Assembly (NCBI GenBank): GCA_910574205.1
Contig: CAJSYJ010000004.1
Location: 1 to 64,000 of the forward strand
DNA: 64,000 nt
Direction: 5' to 3'
Origin: Bacteroidales bacterium
Lineage (GTDB): Bacteria > Bacteroidota > Bacteroidia > Bacteroidales > Rikenellaceae
Both the position numbers and the translations under genes were made by a program. The notes beneath the pieces were generated by a model that was not told where the DNA came from, searched no databases, and saw only the letters and a program-made list of their open reading frames with translations. Positions 62,464 to 64,000 of the stretch are shown piece by piece; positions within the stretch are counted from its first letter, which is position 1; each line of letters begins with the position of its first letter.

Positions 62464-64000
62464 TCCGCGTGAAGATCGACGGCGTGGAGTGCGCACCCGT
62501 CCTCCCGCAGCGGCTCGCGCCGGACTACGACGCCGGCTCGCTGACCGATCCCGACTCGTGGCGCGAGGGACGTGCCGTGAAGCTCAGGCTGCCCTCGACG
62601 CCGGCAACAGACCGCCTGATGCGCCATGCCGACGACATATACGCCTCCGAGCGCTTCAATCTATCGCTCCACCGCGCCACGATCGAGGCCGACGGCACGG
62701 AGATATTCGGCGGCACGGCCACGCTCTCGGGCATAACGAGGGTCGGCCGCGAGACATTCTACGAGGTCACGGTGCGCGACGGCGGGGCCAAGTGGGCGCG
62801 CGACGCCGCCCGCACGATGCTGCGCGACACGGGCATCGACTTCACAGCCGTACTCGACAACCGCGGCATAGCGGCCACGTGGCAAGGCAGCAGCGACATG
62901 CGGATGCTGCCCGTCATACGCGACAGCTACTCGACAGACCCCGATGCCGCAGGGGTTCATCTGCCTCAGCAGACGCTGATGCCGCACGACTATCATCCGT
63001 TTCTGTCGATCGATGCCATAATGCGCTCGGTATTCGATCGTGCGGGATACGAGGTGCGCAGCGCATTCATGCAGGGCGAGCTGTTCCGCAGCCTCTGCAT
63101 GAGCGGCGCCTACCCGTCGGTCGACACGGCGGCGGCACGCGCCAGAATGGACTTTCTGGCACGCCGCACCCGCACCACCACGGCCGTGGCCGACAGCGAG
63201 GGGATAGTATATGTCTGGGAGCCCGTAATGGCATCGAACATAGGGGCATTCGTCGACACTGTATCGCCCGGTGCCGTGAACGACGAGGGCGAGGCTATGG
63301 GCGACGTATTCTCGACGGGCGGCTGCATGACCTTTCCCGACGGACGTCCAGTGTTTCGCCCCGTGAGGGAGCTGGCCGTGGCATTCGAGTACTACATAAA
63401 GTACGCGACCGACTACCGCATAGCCTCGCGAACGCGTCTGGCGGGCTTCGACGCCATACATCTCGACGTGGGCTGCGACGTGGAGGTGGCGCTCGAAAAC
63501 CCCTTCGCCGACCGCCGCGGCTCGCTGCGGCCGTCGTTCAGCTATCGCATAGTCGTCTTCGAACACGCCGAGGGCGACCGCTACCGCCTCGGCTCGCTCG
63601 CCTCGTTCGACACCCGCACGGCGCTATTCTCGACGCCCGACACGCTCGCCGGCGAGCCGCAGCTGACAGTATGCCGCAAAGGCGGCACGACATACGCCCC
63701 CTACACCGGCGACTGGGCCATATACGACGGATATATCGGTGAAACGGGGGTAAGGGATGTCGAGCTTACCGTGGTAACGCCGCCGCGCCGGTTTACGCCT
63801 ACGTCGCCCGCGACATTCAACGCAATCTATTTCCACGGCGCCGAAGAGGGGCAGCGGCTCACGCTCTCGAACCGCTGCCGGCTGCGGCCCCTGTTCGCGG
63901 CGCAGGCCGGATACGGGTCGGTCGCGACATTCGCCGATGCGGCGTGCCACCGCATCAGCCAGTTGCAGATCGTCGAGGCCGTGCGCCAGATGTTCAACTT
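62460..64000 (+). CDS. phage tail/baseplate-hub-like protein, partial at right edge
   Basis: At least 513 residues, running off the window without a stop. The N-terminal region (LRLPSTPATDRLMRHADDIY..., then FNLSLHRATIEADGTEIFGGTATLSG) has the layout of Bacteroidota prophage proteins that form the tail tip or baseplate: a short peptide with a beta strand, a PxT-type loop and an inserted-domain start (EADGTEIFGGTATL). The middle contains FLSIDAIMRSVFDRAGYEV and is mixed alpha/beta. No signal peptide. The assignment rests on general resemblance and on its neighbours, not on a named domain. Confidence 0.5.
   Translation, partial: MIRVKIDGVECAPVLPQRLAPDYDAGSLTDPDSWREGRAVKLRLPSTPATDRLMRHADDIYASERFNLSLHRATIEADGTEIFGGTATLSGITRVGRETFYEVTVRDGGAKWARDAARTMLRDTGIDFTAVLDNRGIAATWQGSSDMRMLPVIRDSYSTDPDAAGVHLPQQTLMPHDYHPFLSIDAIMRSVFDRAGYEVRSAFMQGELFRSLCMSGAYPSVDTAAARARMDFLARRTRTTTAVADSEGIVYVWEPVMASNIGAFVDTVSPGAVNDEGEAMGDVFSTGGCMTFPDGRPVFRPVRELAVAFEYYIKYATDYRIASRTRLAGFDAIHLDVGCDVEVALENPFADRRGSLRPSFSYRIVVFEHAEGDRYRLGSLASFDTRTALFSTPDTLAGEPQLTVCRKGGTTYAPYTGDWAIYDGYIGETGVRDVELTVVTPPRRFTPTSPATFNAIYFHGAEEGQRLTLSNRCRLRPLFAAQAGYGSVATFADAACHRISQLQIVEAVRQMFN

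Overview
The window looks like chromosomal DNA from a GC-rich gut Bacteroidota, most likely Alistipes or a close Rikenellaceae relative. The evidence is a SusC/SusD pair with a hybrid two-component regulator, BACON-domain surface lipoproteins, promoters with a TAnnTTTG -7 box (several paired with a TTTG-like -33 box), near absence of Shine-Dalgarno sites, a DUF4492-cydA-cydB set and two futalosine-pathway menaquinone genes (mqnA, mqnC). The genus is inferred from gene content and base composition judged by eye. No rRNA, tRNA or CRISPR array was seen.

Layout. 0.3-7.5 kb (minus): exbB-exbD-tonB-DUF1573 envelope energising operon and a giant TamB-like protein. 7.5-20.5 kb: tsaD, a GT90 glycosyltransferase, DUF4492-cydA-cydB (cytochrome bd), yifB/comM, dnaB, priA-comF and a YitT-family membrane protein. 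20.5-26 kb: a gene-poor stretch with nested inverted repeats, a membrane LytTR regulator and, divergent from it, fabH-fabF-fabZ-fabG. 26-45 kb: a polysaccharide-utilisation-type locus: a hybrid two-component sensor/regulator on the minus strand, and on the plus strand a type-B carboxylesterase, SusC, SusD, a surface esterase lipoprotein, a periplasmic CE1-like esterase and two GH3 glycosidases. 45-55 kb: a tight five-gene minus-strand run (glutaminyl cyclase, homocysteine methyltransferase domain, M20 hydrolase, RNase R, MqnC), then GT4, birA, corA and mqnA. 55.4-60.1 kb: two large surface lipoproteins (BACON plus repeated beta domains; BACON plus leucine-rich repeats) behind a leader with an 11-G tract. 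60.2-64 kb: a different kind of DNA, probably the edge of a phage-tail-like or prophage module: phased DnaA-box-like repeats, a small gene, a 142-bp tandem repeat with conserved hairpins, and two overlapping structural-type genes, the last running off the window.

How it works together. The PUL is rich in esterases (three) and exo-acting GH3 enzymes (two) but shows no endo-acting glycanase, so it fits uptake and trimming of acylated glycosides or short esterified oligosaccharides better than attack on a long polymer. TonB/ExbB/ExbD would energise its SusC porter.

The points most worth a second look are two homopolymer tracts placed where slippage would switch function (C9 between kinase and receiver of the hybrid regulator; G11 inside a leader frame that, one base shorter, would run on to overlap the start of the surface-lipoprotein gene), the 11-bp-phased TTATCGACA array at 60.46-60.58 kb, and the tandem repeat at 61.1-61.4 kb in which a hairpin is kept by a compensatory base-pair change.
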